64,000 nt of DNA from Cocos nucifera (Eukaryota; Streptophyta; Magnoliopsida; Arecales; Arecaceae), in assembly GCA_006176705.1 (NCBI GenBank), contig QRFJ01000048.1:1809825-1873824 (forward strand), read 5' to 3'. A model generated the notes under the pieces. It was not told the origin of the DNA. It did no database searches and was given only the letters and a program-made list of their open reading frames with translations. The translations under genes and the position numbers were made by a program. Positions 48,922 through 63,100 of this stretch are shown in pieces (position 1 is the stretch's first letter; every line of letters starts with the position of its first letter).

Positions 48922-51900
48922 ATGTTGAAAGCCTTAAGTTCCACTTCTTCTCACCTCAGCAAAACCTCGTCCTCTTTCTCTTACCTCCAGACCCAGACCT
49001 CCAGCCTCCTCGTATGCTCCTCCTTCCACCGCTTCCCCGGCTTCCGGAAGGCCGTCGCCTCCCCCATCCCAGCGCCATCTCCGCCGTCGATCCGTCGGCC
49101 TGATGGCGATCGCTGCTCCCCGTGGAGCACTTCTAATTCGGTGTCCACCTCGAAGTCGAGACGGGACGGCACCGGCTCCGTGTCCGATGAGTTGCAGCTG
49201 TTCCTGGAGGTGGTCCCGCCCAGACTGCGGCGGGATCTGGCCCGCCACGGGGAGATCCGGGAGCTGATCGAGGTAGTGATGGATCTCGGGAGGAAGCCCA
49301 TCGCCCGATTCCCGTCCGGTGATTGGATCATATCAGAGCAGCCTGTCGCGCTCGATGACCTTCGGGATGCCGTTTCCAAGGTAATCAGCAATGCATTTTT
49401 TTTTAAAAAAAAAAAAAAAATATTATTATTATTTTTGTCTCATTTTGCTTTTATTGCATTGCCTTATTAATTGTAATGGATCATGGTTTCTTATGATCCA
49501 CCGTTTTGATTTTCACATGGCGTGGAGATTTCCGGGTACTTTATTTCCTGTGGAACGTTGATGACATCGAGATTTCAATGTGATCGGTTTTATTTTGCAG
49601 GTTGGTGATTTTGCTGATGACAACCGGTCTGGTATCAATCATTCCTTGCATCGGATTAGTGCTATTCGGAATCGTAAGATGCAAATAATTGGCCTTACCT
49701 GCCGAGTGGGTCGTGCAATATCGGGAAGTGCGGAGACGATACGTGATTTGGTCGAGGGTGGGGGTTCTATTTTGGTAATCGGACCTCCTGGGGTTGGCAA
49801 GACGACCTTGATCAGGTATTACTTCTATCATATTTTTCTCTCATGTCTTCCTTGCTGTGAGAAGTTGGAGGAGGAACCATGTTCCTCATGTGAAAGTTCA
49901 CGTTCCAACGTTCCATGTTTCGCTTCAGTAGGAAACATCATGCATCTTTCTTTTATTTTTCTTTTCATTTTATATGTATCAACTAAATGTCATTAGATCT
50001 TGGACGGTCATAAAACTCAGACTCAGACTATACAGCACTGCAGTATGTACATTAGAAAAGTAATCTCGTGCATTAGACAAACCAATGTCTCTAACATTTT
50101 GCTGCTTTTGCCCGCCCTGGTGGGCTTTCCTCATGGATATGCATTTTGTTCTGTGGGAAGCACTGGATAATTAACTCCTTTTCCAGGGGAGCTAAAAACT
50201 ACATGTTGCAAGTCCAGTATCAATGTTATATACATTCTGAGCACATGATATACTGTTGATTTCCAACACCAATGACCATCTCTGTGAGTTGCTGCATACC
50301 TGAGCGTTCATTTACCATGGAGTGTTAGGTCATTTTAAAATGTAACCTGGCCGTAGTTTTTTACGGATGCAAAATCACACAAGATTTGCATGTAACGCAG
50401 AATTTCACATCTGTTTTCTCATGCGCGATGTAGACCTTTTTATTTTTGAAAATGGTCGTCTGCATGATTATATCATCTGCAGATAAAGCTGCATCTTGTG
50501 ACTCGAGATTTGAACATCATGCCGAGATCTCTAAACAATAACTTGTGTTAAGAGTCAGCTACCGCAGAGCACGGAGACAAATAATTGGTCATCTTCTTGA
50601 TTTTTAAAAATCGACCTTGCCGAAATGTTCTTTTGATACAGGGAAATAGCTAGAGTGCTAGCAGATAAGCACATGAAACGTGTCGTGGTAGTAGACACAT
50701 CAAACGAAATTGGAGGAGATGGGGATGTACCTCACTCAGGAATTGGGCGTGCTAGGAGAATGCAAGTTCCCAATGTCAACATGCAGCACGACGTAAGTCT
50801 TAGATCTCATACTTTGGTCCTGATTGATGAATCACTCAGTATCTACATTCTCAAGGTCTTATACAATAAGAGACACCTCAGTAAGATATTTTGTATGTTT
50901 TTGTTTCTTTATATTATGGTCTCAGAAGTTCTTCGATGCCTCTGTAGGTTATGATAGAAGCAGTTGAAAATCACATGCCAGAAGTCATTATAATTGATGA
51001 AATTGGAACAGAACTTGAAGCAATGGCGGCCAGCACTATCGCTCAAAGAGGCGTTCAGCTTGTTGGAACAGCACATGGAGTAACAATTGAGAGCATAATT
51101 AAAAATCCTTGTCTGCAGATGCTTGTTGGTGGGATAGAGGTAACAAACTATCTTTCTGAATTTTGTATCTTGTGTAATTGCGAACTTAGGGGCTGAAACC
51201 TTGGTCATCTTCATGTCTAATATTAGTACAAGGCTCAATTTCTTGGTGATAATCTCTGACTGAGAGGTAGTACGATTTTCTTTGTTACACCTTTCTTCAG
51301 AAACAATATTAAATCTCCTAAATCATGGTTAATTGGAGAATGGAGATTGTTGTGATACTTGTTGATTAGTCAGAGAAGTTTTCTATTGGAAATAAATTAT
51401 GGATAAAAGTGAAATTACTTATATCGTCACTGTCTGAGTAGATCAAATAATCATTTCTTAGAAAAACAAACCTCTCAGTTAAGCATGCTTCTGTTATATG
51501 GAAGTGTCAATCTAATGACCCAGTACAAGGTTTTTTTCCCCACATTTTGAGTCACATTAAACTAAAAAATCTGACCAATACATGGCATCTTATTTCCGGT
51601 CATAAAATCATAAGATCAGAGTGATGTAAACCAAATTGTTTAATTATTAATTGTTTGAAATATATATAAATGCAGAGTGTTACACTTGGTGATGATGAGG
51701 CAAGAAAAAGGAAAGTACAGAAAACAATACTTGAGAGGAAAGGACCTTCTACATTTACTTGTGCTGTGGAGATGATATCCAAGACCGAGTGCCGAGTTCA
51801 TCACAAATTAGAAGCTACCGTAGATGCGATTCTGGCAGGTAGATTACTCTCATCTAATACTATTTGTGTGAAACAAAAGGTCAAAATTGGCTGGTGAAAA

Positions 51901-54262
51901 ATATGCCTCACAACCAACAGACTATTCTCTTTGAAGAAATTCCAGTTTTCACTCTCTTCTCTCTATAATCCCGACTTGCAAACCTGCATCCGACTCTATC
52001 TGCTCTGTTTAATCAAGTCATCCTTGCTTTCCCTGACATGCCAAGATCTTGTTTATTAGAACTGCAAACACCGTTTGAGCATGATCTGTGCATTAGAGTA
52101 CTGAAAAGCACAAAATTTCAAGATATTGGTCAAATCAGACTCTTCATGTCAGATGTTTCTCTGGAAGCAGGTAAGTCTCCTCTGTTTGAAGTACGTAAGG
52201 TGGATTTCAAAACTAGCAATTCAACAAACTCTGTTCCAATACTTGAGATATCTCATGAACAAGAATCTTCCATTAGCTGCAAAAATGATGTGAATACTGG
52301 GACAGTGCCTCAGCAAGACAATTATGACAGTACTGCTATTCATACCAAGAAAGGCAAAAATAAGGCATCTTCCTCAAGGAGATCACCTGTGCATGTGCAT
52401 ACCTACCAGGTATATACTGAATTTCTCTTTTTGATGTGAAATGGTAATGCAAGTTCTATAAACGGTATGTGCACGTTTGCTTCTCTATGCTATGATTTGC
52501 TTTGAGTATTTCTTTCTGAACTGTGGTAATGTCTTTAAAGGGGCTTCTTTTTTTCCCCCGAATTTTCCTTTAGTCCTATTTTCCTCAGTCTCTTTCAAGG
52601 AAAATGAGGTAATACATGGCCTGATATTCCCGGAAGCATGCATTATCCTCTATTAACATACATTTAGGAATGTAACCCTTGTCTGGATGGTGTTAGTTCA
52701 ATTTTGTTCCATTTAGTATATATATTTCTGTCTTCAGACACTTCGTGAATGCATGACCACCTCCATCCTGTTCCTCTTCTCTTTCTGGACTCAAGCTGAA
52801 TGTGAGTCATACTTCAATAAAACTTGATTGTTTTTTAATTCTTGTCAGCATCAACTTCGCCATCCTCATCTCTACAATATTTTGGTACATGAGTATTCTC
52901 TGTATCAAAGAAATTATAATATTCTTTTTGTCGTTGTTTAAATGTGGGTAGAATATGTACCCCTTCTTGGGTCACAGGCATGCTATATTCCAGAACTAGA
53001 TTAACATTCTGAAGTGCAGACCCTTCTTATCAGTTTCACTGTTGATTCATATGATATATCCTCATACATCTTCCCCATCTATTCATTCCATATGCCTTTT
53101 TTTTCCTTAAAAAAAAAAATGTAATTTCTGCATATAAATTATAAATAAAGAAGCGACTTCAGCACAGAATTGGTGGGAACAAATTTAAATGATTGAAACA
53201 ACCGTTTTCTTGGTTGGTTCTCCGTTAGATCTTGGAAGCTGATCTACTGCAAGTGGCAAAAGTAATGGGTTTCGAGAATGAAATAGATGTAACTGATGAT
53301 ATCGGTACTGCAAATACAATTCTTGCATCAAGTTCTGAATTGAAGCAAAATCCTTGGATCCGTAGTGTTGCAAAATACCACCAGTTGCCAGTATTTGTTA
53401 TCAAGGTAAGATTTATTTATTTATTTTTTTATTTAATGTCTTTTTTTCTGAATTACAAGTTTTTCAATTATGTGGCATTGTGTATTTTAACTTGCAGACA
53501 AATACTATGGCACAAATTGTAAAGGCAGTAAAAATGATTCTAGGGATGGATGCTGTTGGATCTTTATCAAATGCCTCGGTAAATCATATGGCAAAAGATA
53601 TTGAAATTGAAGATGATGCACCTAGAAGAAAACCGTCCTTGGAGGAAGTTGATGCCTTGGAGGTGCACTTCTCTGAATCCTTCTGTTATATGAGTCTCCC
53701 ATCCGAACAATTGAAACTCACCATGCATTGGTGTTTCCACCCACCCCCACATCCCCGCCCCGGGGGTTGGAATTAGAATTATAGTTACACTCCCCAGCAA
53801 TGTTTTTCCAGAGGAATTTTGCATTGCATGTCTCACTAATTTCATTTGGGAGAGAACTTTCTGAATAATCTCTGCATCTTTTGTTTCATTTCGGTTGCCC
53901 GATAACATATTGTTTCTTGCAATTATTTCGACCCAATGATCTAGGTACTTAAGAATTGCTTTCCACAGGAGGTTCGACTGGCTATCGAGTATATTGTAAT
54001 TCCTGGTAGAGAACCTGTGGAACTCTTGCCTAGATGCTCAGAGATAATTGCCCGTCAGCTGGAGCTGGTGGAGAGCTACCAGCTTGCTGCAGAGAAAACA
54101 GGTACAGAGTTGAACTCCAGGCTGCAGATTCTTCCCATGAGGCTCAACAAGAAAAATTCATCCATTCGTGGATCCCATTCATGTAAGCAAGTGGGTTTAA
54201 ATTCATCATCTAGTGGGTCCAGGGGTACCAGTTTTTCTCGCCTGCCCCTTTTACCTGAGTAA
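48922..54262 (+). CDS. SPD1: Plastid P-loop ATPase, SPD1 / Ycf45 type, nine exons
   Basis: Exons: 48922-49380, 49601-49815, 50642-50792, 50948-51139, 51676-51838, 52171-52409, 53229-53405, 53498-53662 and 53969-54262. All introns are GT-AG and phases close to 2055 nt, 684 residues and TAA. A Ser/Thr-rich plastid transit-like leader comes first. The ATPase core has a Walker A motif GPPGVGKTT (214-222), VVVVDTSNEIGGDGDVPH (about 240) and a Walker B-like VIIIDEIGTE (about 288-295), then VGTAHG. This is the SpoIIIAA-related ATPase type encoded as Ycf45 in some plastids and cyanobacteria; Arabidopsis SEEDLING PLASTID DEVELOPMENT 1 is the best-known plant member and is needed for plastid development in seedlings. 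The C-terminus (exon 9, RLQILP) resembles the degenerate R3H tail of relatives. The precise biochemical role is not known from sequence. Confidence 0.92.
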
Positions 54263-55070
54263 GTGACTCAGAATTCCCACAATAATGTAATTAAGATCTA
54301 GTAGTTAGTTGTACAGAAATGTAAATTATGATGCTCATTCTCTAATCCAAGTACATCTCTGGATGCAATTCATGCCATTTTTTAAAATAAGAATAGCTCC
54401 TCCATGGTGCTTTCCTCTTCATTCTGAGTTCAGGTCATGTCATGTAGCTGAATGTACAAGCTAGTATTAATGCTACTTTCTTAGAAGGCCCCATTGTTTG
54501 CATCTGTAAGTTTGAGATGTCTGAATACCGGTGGTGATGCATCTACAGATTATTGCACCGATGAAATGCATATCATTCATCTTCAGCAATTGGATGAAAT
54601 ATTCTGTGATGCTTTCATTTTATTTATTTTTTGTGGGTACAAACTTTGTGATGTTTTCGTTGAGACCTGGTTGCCTTCTCTAAACCTTGTATGAGTTGCA
54701 TCTATGCATGCGTGCTTAAGGAGCCCACCTGTACCCACAGCCACGGGGAAGATTTGCCTGGCAACACCGGTCATCATAGCCTTGGTCGGGCACAGGCTTG
54801 AGAAGTTTCTCATGCAATGTTGGACTGGACGCTAGAATGTTAATCTACCTTGAGCTTGGGAGTCGCTTGAGTCGTGCAGGCGTATGCAAAAGTTCGACGC
54901 TAGGATGCTACGGGGGAATATGACCAGACGTACGTGCTATTTACTTTTAATCTATTTTAATTAAATTCGGGGCAAGAAAAGTCTCTCATGCATGGAGCGA
55001 CGGCGAATATAGTCGTGACTGGACGTAACGAAACAGTCCAACTCGCGCGACAAAGGATGGATACGGATAT
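54263..55070. other. 3' flank of the SPD1-type gene
   Basis: The first part must hold the 3' UTR. I see no further exon. The minus open frame at 54583-54813 and the plus frame at 54494-54694 have no family features. Confidence 0.55.
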
Positions 55071-55835
55071 GAGTCCGTTTATTTGAGGCAATATAGGTTA
55101 CGGGATAATTTAATATTTTTTTAAAAAATATATTTATTTAAAAAATAATTACGAGAAAAAATAATTTTTATTATGTTTGATTGATGAAAAAATTATTTTA
55201 AAAAATAATACTGAAAAAATATTATTATATTTTATTAGAGATAAATATATAAAATATGATCAAACTTATAAATATATCTTTCAACATAAAATAATTTTTA
55301 ATATTATGATAGCATCATCATTTCAAATTAGTTTTTATATAATAACTATAATCATATAATTTTTTACATAATACCATCTATATTTTAATTTTTAAAATTT
55401 TTTTATTAAATAAATTTAAAAAGATATTAGAATAAATTATAAAATTCTTTCTGAGATTAGGTATAAATTATACTAGTTTGAAAAATCTATGTTAAAGTAT
55501 AGGTTAAAAATAAATCTCAATGATATAACGATAAGTTTTTCAAACTACTGGGTGTAAGTGTAATTTATACCTAATCTCAAGAAGATTTTTATAATTTATC
55601 CTAAATTCAACGATGATATACGTAACTTTATTGAGAATATTTTATAAAATATGGATTACTACTATTAGAAAATTTATCAAATAATATTTATTTTATCTTC
55701 TCTCTCTGAAAAATAAGCATGGATCCACCACCTTTTTTATTATCTCTATTCTACTTTTTATACCAAATATGATAATCTGATATGAAAATTATTTTTTATG
55801 CTAGAATCTAAATTTATCCCAACCAAACAGACCTA
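55071..55835. mobile_element. MITE-like AT-rich element with long internal hairpin
   Basis: The left end GTCCGTTTATTTGAGGCA resembles the reverse complement of the right end (plus-strand TATCCCAACCAAACAGACC), an imperfect terminal inverted repeat of the GTCTGTTTGGTTGGG kind found in many plant MITEs. Inside, arms at about 55431-55485 and 55536-55603 form a long imperfect inverted repeat. No coding capacity. The exact ends and duplication were not resolved. Confidence 0.5.
55431..55603. repeat. Long inverted repeat (hairpin), arms about 55-68 bp
   Basis: The left arm has AATAAATTATAAAATTCTTT then CTGAGATTAGGTATAAATT; the right arm has AATTTATACCTAATCTCAAG then ATTTTTATAATTTATCC, its reverse complement with a few mismatches. 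The loop is about 50 bases. A transcript could fold into a long duplex; small RNA production is only a possibility. Confidence 0.75.
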
Positions 55836-55989
55836 GCAATCATGTTTACAAATTATAGCAGACCCAACTAGGCCCGTTAGGGTTGGAAGTGGGCACGGGC
55901 AGGGTCGGCTTTGGGTCAAGACCATTCGGGTTGGGTTTGGGCCTATCTTTGATCTGGCCAATCATATTTTGATTCGGGCCCGAAACCAA

Positions 55990-56420
55990 GTTCGATTAAA
56001 ATCCCCACCCCCACCCCTCTTCGGTCCCGACCCTCGTGAACCCCTTTCCGCCCTCCTCGGCTCCAATGTGAATCCCCCTCCCCCCTCACTCTCCTCATCC
56101 TCGATGCGAAACTCCTCCCCCGGCCCTAGCTCTAGCACAAAACCTCCCCCCCCCCTCTCCACTCTCAGCCCTCTCCGGGCCTTGGTGTGAATCCCCCCCT
56201 CCACCCTCCTTCAGCCTCGGTGCAAAACCACCTCCGCCTTCAGCCTTTGCTCTTACGAACCCCCCTCCACCTTCCCGCGAAATCCCGCTCAACCCACCCA
56301 CCTCTGACCCCAATGCGAAACCCCCTTCCCCAGCCATGGCTCTCTCTCTCAATCTTGGCTCCAATGTTTGTGCTGCACCCTCGCCCGTCACTCCTTCACG
56401 GCTCTCTATAGCCCCCCGTG
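55990..56420. repeat. C-rich degenerate minisatellite
   Basis: Repeated words AATGTGAATCCCCC, CGATGCGAAACTCC and CCTCC(A)CCTTC on the plus strand give strong strand asymmetry and open frames of Pro/Ser or Gly/Glu type on both strands. The copies are too degenerate to set one period. No family match, so no gene is called. Confidence 0.5.
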
Positions 56421-57105
56421 GCTCTTCCGACACCCCTTTGTGGCTCTGCCCGTTGCTCCTCTATGGCTAACTGGCCCCTCATGGCACCCTCACAATGAGA
56501 AGGGAAGGTTCAAGCTACCGCATTGGTCCAATCAAATTCGAATCGATTTTGAGCTTGAGCTCAGATCGAGCTTAGATCTGAATTTTTTAGAAAATTTTAG
56601 ATTTAAATATGTTCGAAGCTCGAAAAAATTTAAGATCGAGCTCGAACGGGGATTAAATCCAGTCCAGCCAGCCTGGCCCACTTCCAGACTTGGCCCGTCG
56701 AGGTCACACCCGATGCCCGCCAAGGGTCACACCCAAAGAATCCTGACCGTTCGATGGATCATCATCAAACGAGTTGCTTTTACGAACAATTTAATCTAAC
56801 CATGGACTGTAAGCCAGCCTACCAGCCGCCCCACCTTCACAAATATTATTAAATTCACAGGGGCCGAGCCGATTGCCCTAGGGTTTCCGCATCCGGTCCT
56901 TCTTCCTTGCGGTGGGTTTTCCGCTTCCTGCAGTCCCCACTCTCCTCTCTTTCTCTCTGTCACTCTATCATTCGATCCTTCTCCATATTTACCGAGCATC
57001 AGCGGTGGAGGGGGAGAGGGTTTGGAAGATCTTGACTGTATTTTTTTTTCCCCCGGATTTCTAGGTTTTTTTTTGGATCCATCCGAGGAGGGATTTATTT
57101 TGAAG
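56421..57105. other. Upstream region of the RZ1-type gene
   Basis: 56520-56660 holds GAGCTCGAGC/TTAGATCT-like words typical of dispersed plant repeats. From about 56850 the GC content rises and the leader of the RZ1-type gene begins, with a pyrimidine-rich stretch (CTCTCTTTCTCTCTG) near 56941-56960. The minus frame 56796-57230 is antisense to the first exon and leader and is not a gene. Confidence 0.55.
56879..56886. promoter_or_regulatory. Telo-box (AAACCCTA) upstream of the RZ1-type gene
   Basis: TAGGGTTT on the plus strand (AAACCCTA on the minus strand) about 220 bases before the ATG. This motif is common in plant promoters of RNA-processing and translation genes, which fits the downstream gene. 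Assigned by motif only. Confidence 0.45.
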
Positions 57106-60100
57106 ATGTCGCACAAGGAAGAGAGTCGTATCTTTGTGGGAGGCCTGTCATGGGAGACCGGGGAGCGGCGGCTGGAGCAGGAGTTCGGCCGCTTCGGCAA
57201 GGTTCTCGAGGCCCAGGTTTGGCCTGACACCCCATCTCTCGATCTTTCCCTTACCCAGTCGGCATTTATTTTGGATTATGTGTGATTCTTATGCAATTTT
57301 ATAAAAGATATTCTTCTTCTTCTTCTTCTTTTAAAGTATGTCAGATAAAAAGAAAACCTCATGTTGGTTTTATCGCCCATCGACAGTGTCATTGAGATTT
57401 TTGGAGAAAGAAAAGCAATTAGGGAACCGGATATTGCGTTGTCTGTTGAACTATCTCAAAAAGCCGACTATCTTATTCTGTTATGTTGACATAAGATTCC
57501 TCAAGTGATTGAACTGCTTTTAGATCTGCATGTTAAATTTGTGAAATCTAGGTAATGCTAAAGGTTTTGATTATCAATCTAGGTAAACTGTAGTCGCACA
57601 AGATTTTTTCTTCTTTTTCTTTTTTCTTTTTTGATGTAGAAGTGATCATGTATGTGATTTTGCAAAAGTGATGGAACGCATTTGAAAGGAATGCGAATTT
57701 TACAGGCTGTTTAGTGTAATAGAGTGATTTTTCTTATGTTGTCTATGCAAATTTATTTTTCTTTTATATCCATCATGGTGGCTGATTATTGATTCTTCTT
57801 TTTTCCTTATTTTGGAATCTGGTTATGATCACTTGGGGCACCTTAGATGGATAGTGTGGTACATTCTTGGACTGTTAACTAGCATCAAATTCCCGGAGGC
57901 TGTTCTCAATTGATCAGCGATGTGTGATAAGAAACAGAGGGTCTCAATTTGGCCAGTATGCACAAAAGATCATGTTCACCACATTTAGATATGCTGAATG
58001 CAAGTCTACGTGAAGCAGAAAGTTGGTTACCTGCTAATTCTACATGGTTCCGGTTAGCTGGAAGCAGTTGACCTTGCCCCGTGTGAGTCAACCATCATTA
58101 GTTCAGCTTCAAGGATGCACCATAACGTAAATATAAGTTATTTTTCTTCTGGCCCAGGCAGTTCTGTTGAGGATTAGTTGTCTGTTGATAATGGCGACCT
58201 GGTCTCGATCAAGGATTATCTGAAATCCTTCCTTTTTCTTTCCTGTGGTTTGAAAGAGCTATTTTGTGCCATGTTAGTGTTTGTTGCTGAACACATTCAC
58301 AGAGACCATATGCAGTTACATCATATTGATAATTGAACTATTTGTAGCACTGAACATCATGATAAAATTATGTATGCCCGAGACCATTGGCCTTCTATGT
58401 TTGACTTGCATGAGAAGTTCATGGTCAACTGGTTTGTTTTGTCAACACGTGCAGTGGGATTTGTAACAGTTTCTGACCAAATTGTTTGTTTTGTAATAAG
58501 GTGTCCCCTCTAACCATAACTCCTTTGGGAGGGAAGAGCAGTGTACCCAAGATGCCATTGCCTAGGATGTGTATATCTCACTTATCTTCAGGATCAGCAT
58601 CAAGGGTTATGCAACACTTTCCAAATGAGTTGATAAGTTTTCCTGGTCTGATTAATCTGTGATGTTGGCTCTGCACAACTCAGTACAAACTCAAGAAATC
58701 TTGTTTGCTAATCTCTGTTTTTGCTGAAGAAACTCATTGTGGTCATGCTTAGTTAGTTGTTCTCAGTGCTAGTGATCAGCTCAATTTGGGAATGTCTTCT
58801 TAGGTATGTTAGCAATAACCTGTAGATAGCAGTAATTATGCTGTTACTTTTTTTTCATTTGCCAAGGGCGCTAGATGCAGAGAGCTTCATTGCTGCAAGA
58901 CTCATGAATTGTGGTTGATTTGGCAAGTTCATATTACAGCACGTTTATTGCAAATGCTACTAAAGTTTTCCTGCTGTTCCCTACTACAGTGTCTCATGCA
59001 TGGTTATTATTTTTTTTTTGCCTTGCCTTTATGGCTAGAGCAGTATGCTGCTTGGTTGGTGTTATCCAAAGTAGAATTCCGTATTTCACTGAATTATCTG
59101 CATAAGGATTTTGAGACCAATATTACCTGAACTGTTGTCACGTGCTCAGAGATAGGCCATGTTGTGATTGCTCCTTGCACGCCTTTTCTAGGTCATCTAG
59201 TTTTGGGAAGTACTTATTGCGACTGTTCTTATGCTTGCATCTGTTGGTAATGGAGCACAGTTGAGGTGGAATGCCAGCTCTATGATGAGGTCTATGACCG
59301 ATGCACCTGGAGTTATTCTACTGATCTGCTTGATAGTCAGTTTGTACCAGATGAATGAAAATATTTTGCAGTTTTACTGGTTCTCGAGTTGTAAATTTTC
59401 CTATTAGAACCATCATCTTGAAAGTGCACATCATGTGTCAATAGCCCATGGCCATGCTTGTCATAGCATTGGCTGATGGTTGTTTGCTTGTAGTAGTTTG
59501 GGCAATAATGGAATTCATTGGATGAAGGATTACTTCAGTCTTATAGCCTTAATGATGTGACTTGTTAGCTTTTCAACATGGTTTGTAATCAAAAGATCTG
59601 ATGACTTCTTTAAAGTTTCTTGAATCTCAGGTTAATAGAAAAAGTTCTTTTTGGAAATTTCCCTGTCAACTTCACTAGCCATCCTTGCCTTCACAGAACT
59701 ATGATCAGTCTTAGAATTTGGGTGCTGGTAGTGTGACTACCATGATGAGAACTAGAAGTGTAATTTTTGGTAATGTGGTTGAGCTAATGGCAGGTTTTTT
59801 GACTGGCACCTGAGTAGTCCTTACAAATAATTTATGACTATATGCAGCTCTGATGAGATATGGGATTTTATTGCCTAGTGGAATGAATGCATCAGTAATA
59901 AAGGGTGGCAGTATGTTGGTAAAGTTTGTTAATTGATATCATGAAGGGTTGGATTCATGATAAAGTGTCTTGGGAATTTGCAATTTGTGATTCCTGTTGA
60001 TATTTCAGGTATAAGTTATGACAGTGATACAACTACCTCATCTGGAAATTGTGCTGAATATAAATTCATGCCATCTGATGAATAATATACTACATTCTAT

Positions 60101-63100
60101 AAATGTTGGTGGGACCTGTCAAGGTAGTGTGTGGCTTTGGAGTAGAGATCATATCAGTTAGAAATGTCTAAATGTATATTGGGAACCTGGGACTCGCTTG
60201 AGTGTGCTTTATGGTGGCATCAAAAGTGTATTATTTATCTATTTTTCATCATTCAGGTAATTGACATTTGTGGTTATGAATAATCAGATTGATTATGAGC
60301 TAAATATTGTATTAAACCTTTCTTCCTTTTTAATCTTGGCAACTTATGGCTATATAATTACTTCAAGTACTATAATTAGTTCTTCACTGTAAATCTCATC
60401 CCTTTATTTTTGATAAAAAAGAGAACCTTGCTTAAATATTGCTTCATAATTTTTATTTTCAGTCTGAACTATCAGTTTTTAAGGTCAACGATGACAAGTT
60501 GTGAAGCTACCATTTGTTTCCAGATGCCATCCATGCATTGATTCACTTTATGAGCAGATCCTTTTCCCCCTCATTTTGTTCCTTACACAAGTGGTTCTTT
60601 TTTTGCTAGGTCTCTCAGATTTCTCATTTCTCTATAAATGGTATGTTGGTATGGTACACACCCTGCGCTGCAAGCTCCCACTACTTTTCTCACTCCTAGC
60701 CATCATACTTCTTGAAATCAGGTGGTACTGGTTGTTACAGGATGGTTCTGCTTGGTTCAAGCCAGTATAGACTGATTTGACTCATATGTAGAACTGAATC
60801 TCAGTACCATACCAATGTTTCATTGGTACAATATGGGTACGACATATCTTGGTTTGAATTATGCCAAACATCTAGAGCAAATGGAAGAAAATGATGTTCA
60901 GCATGGCATTTATGCTAGCATATAGAAGCATCTTGTCTTACCACTTGTTGATTGTTGCTCATTGGATAGGTATTCTTATAATCATGTAACTTCTGGTGCA
61001 GGTATTAGTGTCCAAGTGATGGTTTATTGACTTAAATTGCTGTAAGAAAAGTTCGCAATTTATTTTTGTACTTATTATTTTGTGTTTGGATATATTTGTT
61101 GAGTATCATTTTGTGATTTCATATTTCTAACCAAGGTCTTTGTACCATTTAAGTATTTGTCCATATTGGTCCAGTACTAACCTCTCCAACCCCATATTAG
61201 TTTGATTCAATATATGAGTTGAATTGGCCTGTAATGCTCCAAACTGAGTGAAATTGTCCTATATTGCCTAATACCAACCTGTACCACCCAATTTCAGGTG
61301 ATACGATGACTGGGAGTGAGAAAAAAGTTGTAGAAGCTCATCTTGGTATGGGTTGCATATTGTGCCGTACCTATGGCTTCCAATACTGATTCTATGGATA
61401 TTGTTTCTAACAATGTTTTGATGATTAGATGTTTCAGTGCAATCTAGATTTTCAGATGTGATTTTGTACTTTTATTGTTGCAATAATGTTGAAAACAGGT
61501 TTGTCAAGGTTTTGATGTTTTACTTTTCAATTTCAACTGATATGGGCTGTTAGATGCATAAAAGTGGTATAATTGTTACTCTGGAATCATAATAGATATT
61601 AGTGGGTTTTTTTCATTTTAAGCTCGTCCTAAATCATATTCCACATTCTTCTTCCTCATAATAAATGCACTCCACCTCAGAAGTATATCATGCAAGTGTA
61701 AATCTTATGAAGAAAATTATGAAACCATTGGAATCATCTGCTGTCCCTTTTTTTTTTTTTTTTTTGGAATTTAAGCTGGGGTTGCATAGTTTTCCATTGT
61801 TAAAAGGGATCGCCTTTTTTGCATGTAAAATCTATCATAGTTTGCCTGTAAATCTTCAAAGCTATGGAGTTCAGAAATACCATTCTGTTCATGTTAACTT
61901 CCTTGAGCACTGCAAATCATAGGGAAAAAAAAATAGTGGACAATTTTGCTGTATGCCTGGAAGGCAAGCAAGACCTTAGTGGCTCATTTTTTAATTTGAT
62001 ACGCAACTCCTTTAAGTTTGGGTAGTTTAATAGAGGAATTCACTTCAGATTTGTGGGTACTCTCCATCCCCCTCCCCCCCCCCCCCCCCCCCCCCCCCCC
62101 CGTGGTGTTGTAACAGTTCATTAGGGTTGGCTGACAGTAAGATTTTGTTCTGAACCAAGAACTCAGAATCTAAGCAAGGATATATCTGACCCTTGCAAGG
62201 TTATGGGAATATAAAAAAATGGTTTAACTTATTCCACACAAGTCATTTATTTAAGTTTTTTGCAATTAGATTCATGGGAGTCTTTGTGATTATGTATTGG
62301 GTGCTTGGTTTTTAGTTTCTTCTTCTTAGTTTCTATAGATCAGGAGGGCACTTTATGTTTTTATCCAACCACCAAACATAAGATCATTATGGCAGCACAT
62401 CATTATGGTAACATTTTCCTCCCTGTTGTGATTATTATATTCTAAATTAGGTTCATAGATTAAAGCTAAGAAGACTTATACTTCTGATAGATTGCCAGCC
62501 TATTACATTGGTGAGGTCATTTACAATATAACCAATACAAAGTGCAGAGTTATTCTCCAATATATTTTGGAGGTGGATACTAAGGTTGCTGCTTTATAAT
62601 TCTTTCATGGCTGAGTCTGGATCCTTCAAGATCAGTTGTTTTGAATTGCTTAACTTCCCTGGTCCTACCTTCCAGTTTCCTTGTAATTTGAAATTTTAAA
62701 TTTAGTCACGGGGTGTAGAAAGCATCTGTGTAATGCTTGATCTAGCATATTAATCATAATCATCAGATCAACCTTTCTAAACCTTCGAATGTCTATAACA
62801 TAAATTCAGCTGAGTTCTGATCTATACCATTTGTTCCGTCTGTCATGACACCTGCTGCATTATGGTGTGGTAGTTGAAGTTTTTATTGGGTACACTTGGC
62901 TATTGTTCATGTTTCTGCTAATGCAATTACTTAAGGTTTCTGTGATTGTAGACATTTAGATGTTAGATGTCAGCACTCTAATGGCATAGGTTGTCAGCAG
63001 TCCATACAATAGTCAAAGATCAAGGAGATCATGCACTTGATTGTGGTTTATCTTCAGTTACTTTGTTCAGTAGTAGGGATATGGCTGTTGTTGGATTGGG

